From Candidatus Thorarchaeota archaeon (GTDB lineage Archaea; Asgardarchaeota; Thorarchaeia; Thorarchaeales; Thorarchaeaceae), in the NCBI GenBank assembly GCA_016840965.1, contig JAEORI010000320.1:1-6235 (forward strand): 6,235 bases of DNA. Direction: 5' to 3'. A model generated the notes under the pieces. It was not told the origin of the DNA, did no database searches, and saw only the letters and a program-made list of their open reading frames with translations. The translations under genes were made by a program, and so were the position numbers. Shown piece after piece: positions 6,172 to 6,235 of the stretch (positions are counted from its first letter, which is position 1; every line of letters starts with the position of its first letter).

Positions 6172-6235
6172 CTTCTTACTTTAGGTCTTGGATATAATCC
6201 AGCTTTCTGGACTAGCTCGGAAATACTTTCAGTCC
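6168..6235 (-). CDS. 3' end of an unrecognised upstream gene (partial)
   Basis: The minus strand is open from the right window edge for 21 full codons and ends in TGA at 6168-6170. The residues, TESISELVQKAGLYPRPKVR plus a final Arg, read like the basic C-terminal tail of a soluble protein; the other two frames hit stops at once. The stop overlaps the GTG start of the mtrH paralog, or lies 5 bases before its alternative TTG start, which is typical of operon neighbours. I cannot identify the family from so few residues. By context it could be another component of the methyl-transfer operon. Confidence 0.5.
   Translation of the reverse strand, partial: TESISELVQKAGLYPRPKVRR

Noticed and set aside
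1..6235. tRNA or rRNA genes, CRISPR arrays, insertion sequences
   Set aside because: Nearly all of the window is coding on one strand; I saw no regularly spaced repeats, transposase motifs, terminal inverted repeats or tRNA-like cloverleaf sequence in the short gaps.

Overview
The window is archaeal DNA, densely coded, and every gene I can support lies on the minus strand. Several genes encode proteins of archaeal C1-cofactor metabolism (MtrA and MtrH methyltransferase subunits, methanogenesis marker protein 14, the F420 glutamate ligase CofE). Strong AGGAGG-type ribosome binding sites and frequent TTG/GTG starts also fit an archaeon. Base composition is moderate (roughly 40-45% GC by eye). 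No gene for methyl-CoM reductase or for the membrane subunits of the Mtr complex is present here. An Asgard archaeon or another archaeon with only part of the methanogenesis gene set is my best guess, but the window cannot decide the lineage.

Layout in the direction of transcription (right to left): the last 21 codons of an unrecognised gene (6233-6168); a divergent mtrH paralog (6162 or 6171 to 5245); a short, anchor-less mtrA (5230-4544); a canonical mtrH (4539-3604); a gene for methanogenesis marker protein 14, a DUF2114 protein with ASKHA-type motifs (about 3632-2172, overlapping mtrH); after 42 bases cofE (2129-1350); after a 151-base gap larC (1198 to beyond the left edge, 399 codons visible). 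The first five genes overlap or lie within 14 bases of each other and look like one operon. cofE probably belongs to it. larC may have its own promoter.

How the genes may work together (inference): MtrA is a corrinoid (B12) methyl carrier and MtrH-family proteins move methyl groups between tetrahydropterins and such carriers. Here one soluble MtrA is flanked by two unlike MtrH proteins and none of the membrane or CoM-binding subunits. This suggests a cytoplasmic methyl shuttle linking two methyl pools, rather than the sodium-pumping methanogenic complex. Marker protein 14 lies in the same transcription unit and could be the ATP-dependent maturation or reactivation factor for this corrinoid system. 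CofE makes F420, the electron carrier of tetrahydromethanopterin pathways. LarC makes the nickel-pincer cofactor and has no evident mechanistic link to the rest. The point most worth following is the mtrH-mtrA-mtrH-mmp14 cassette.
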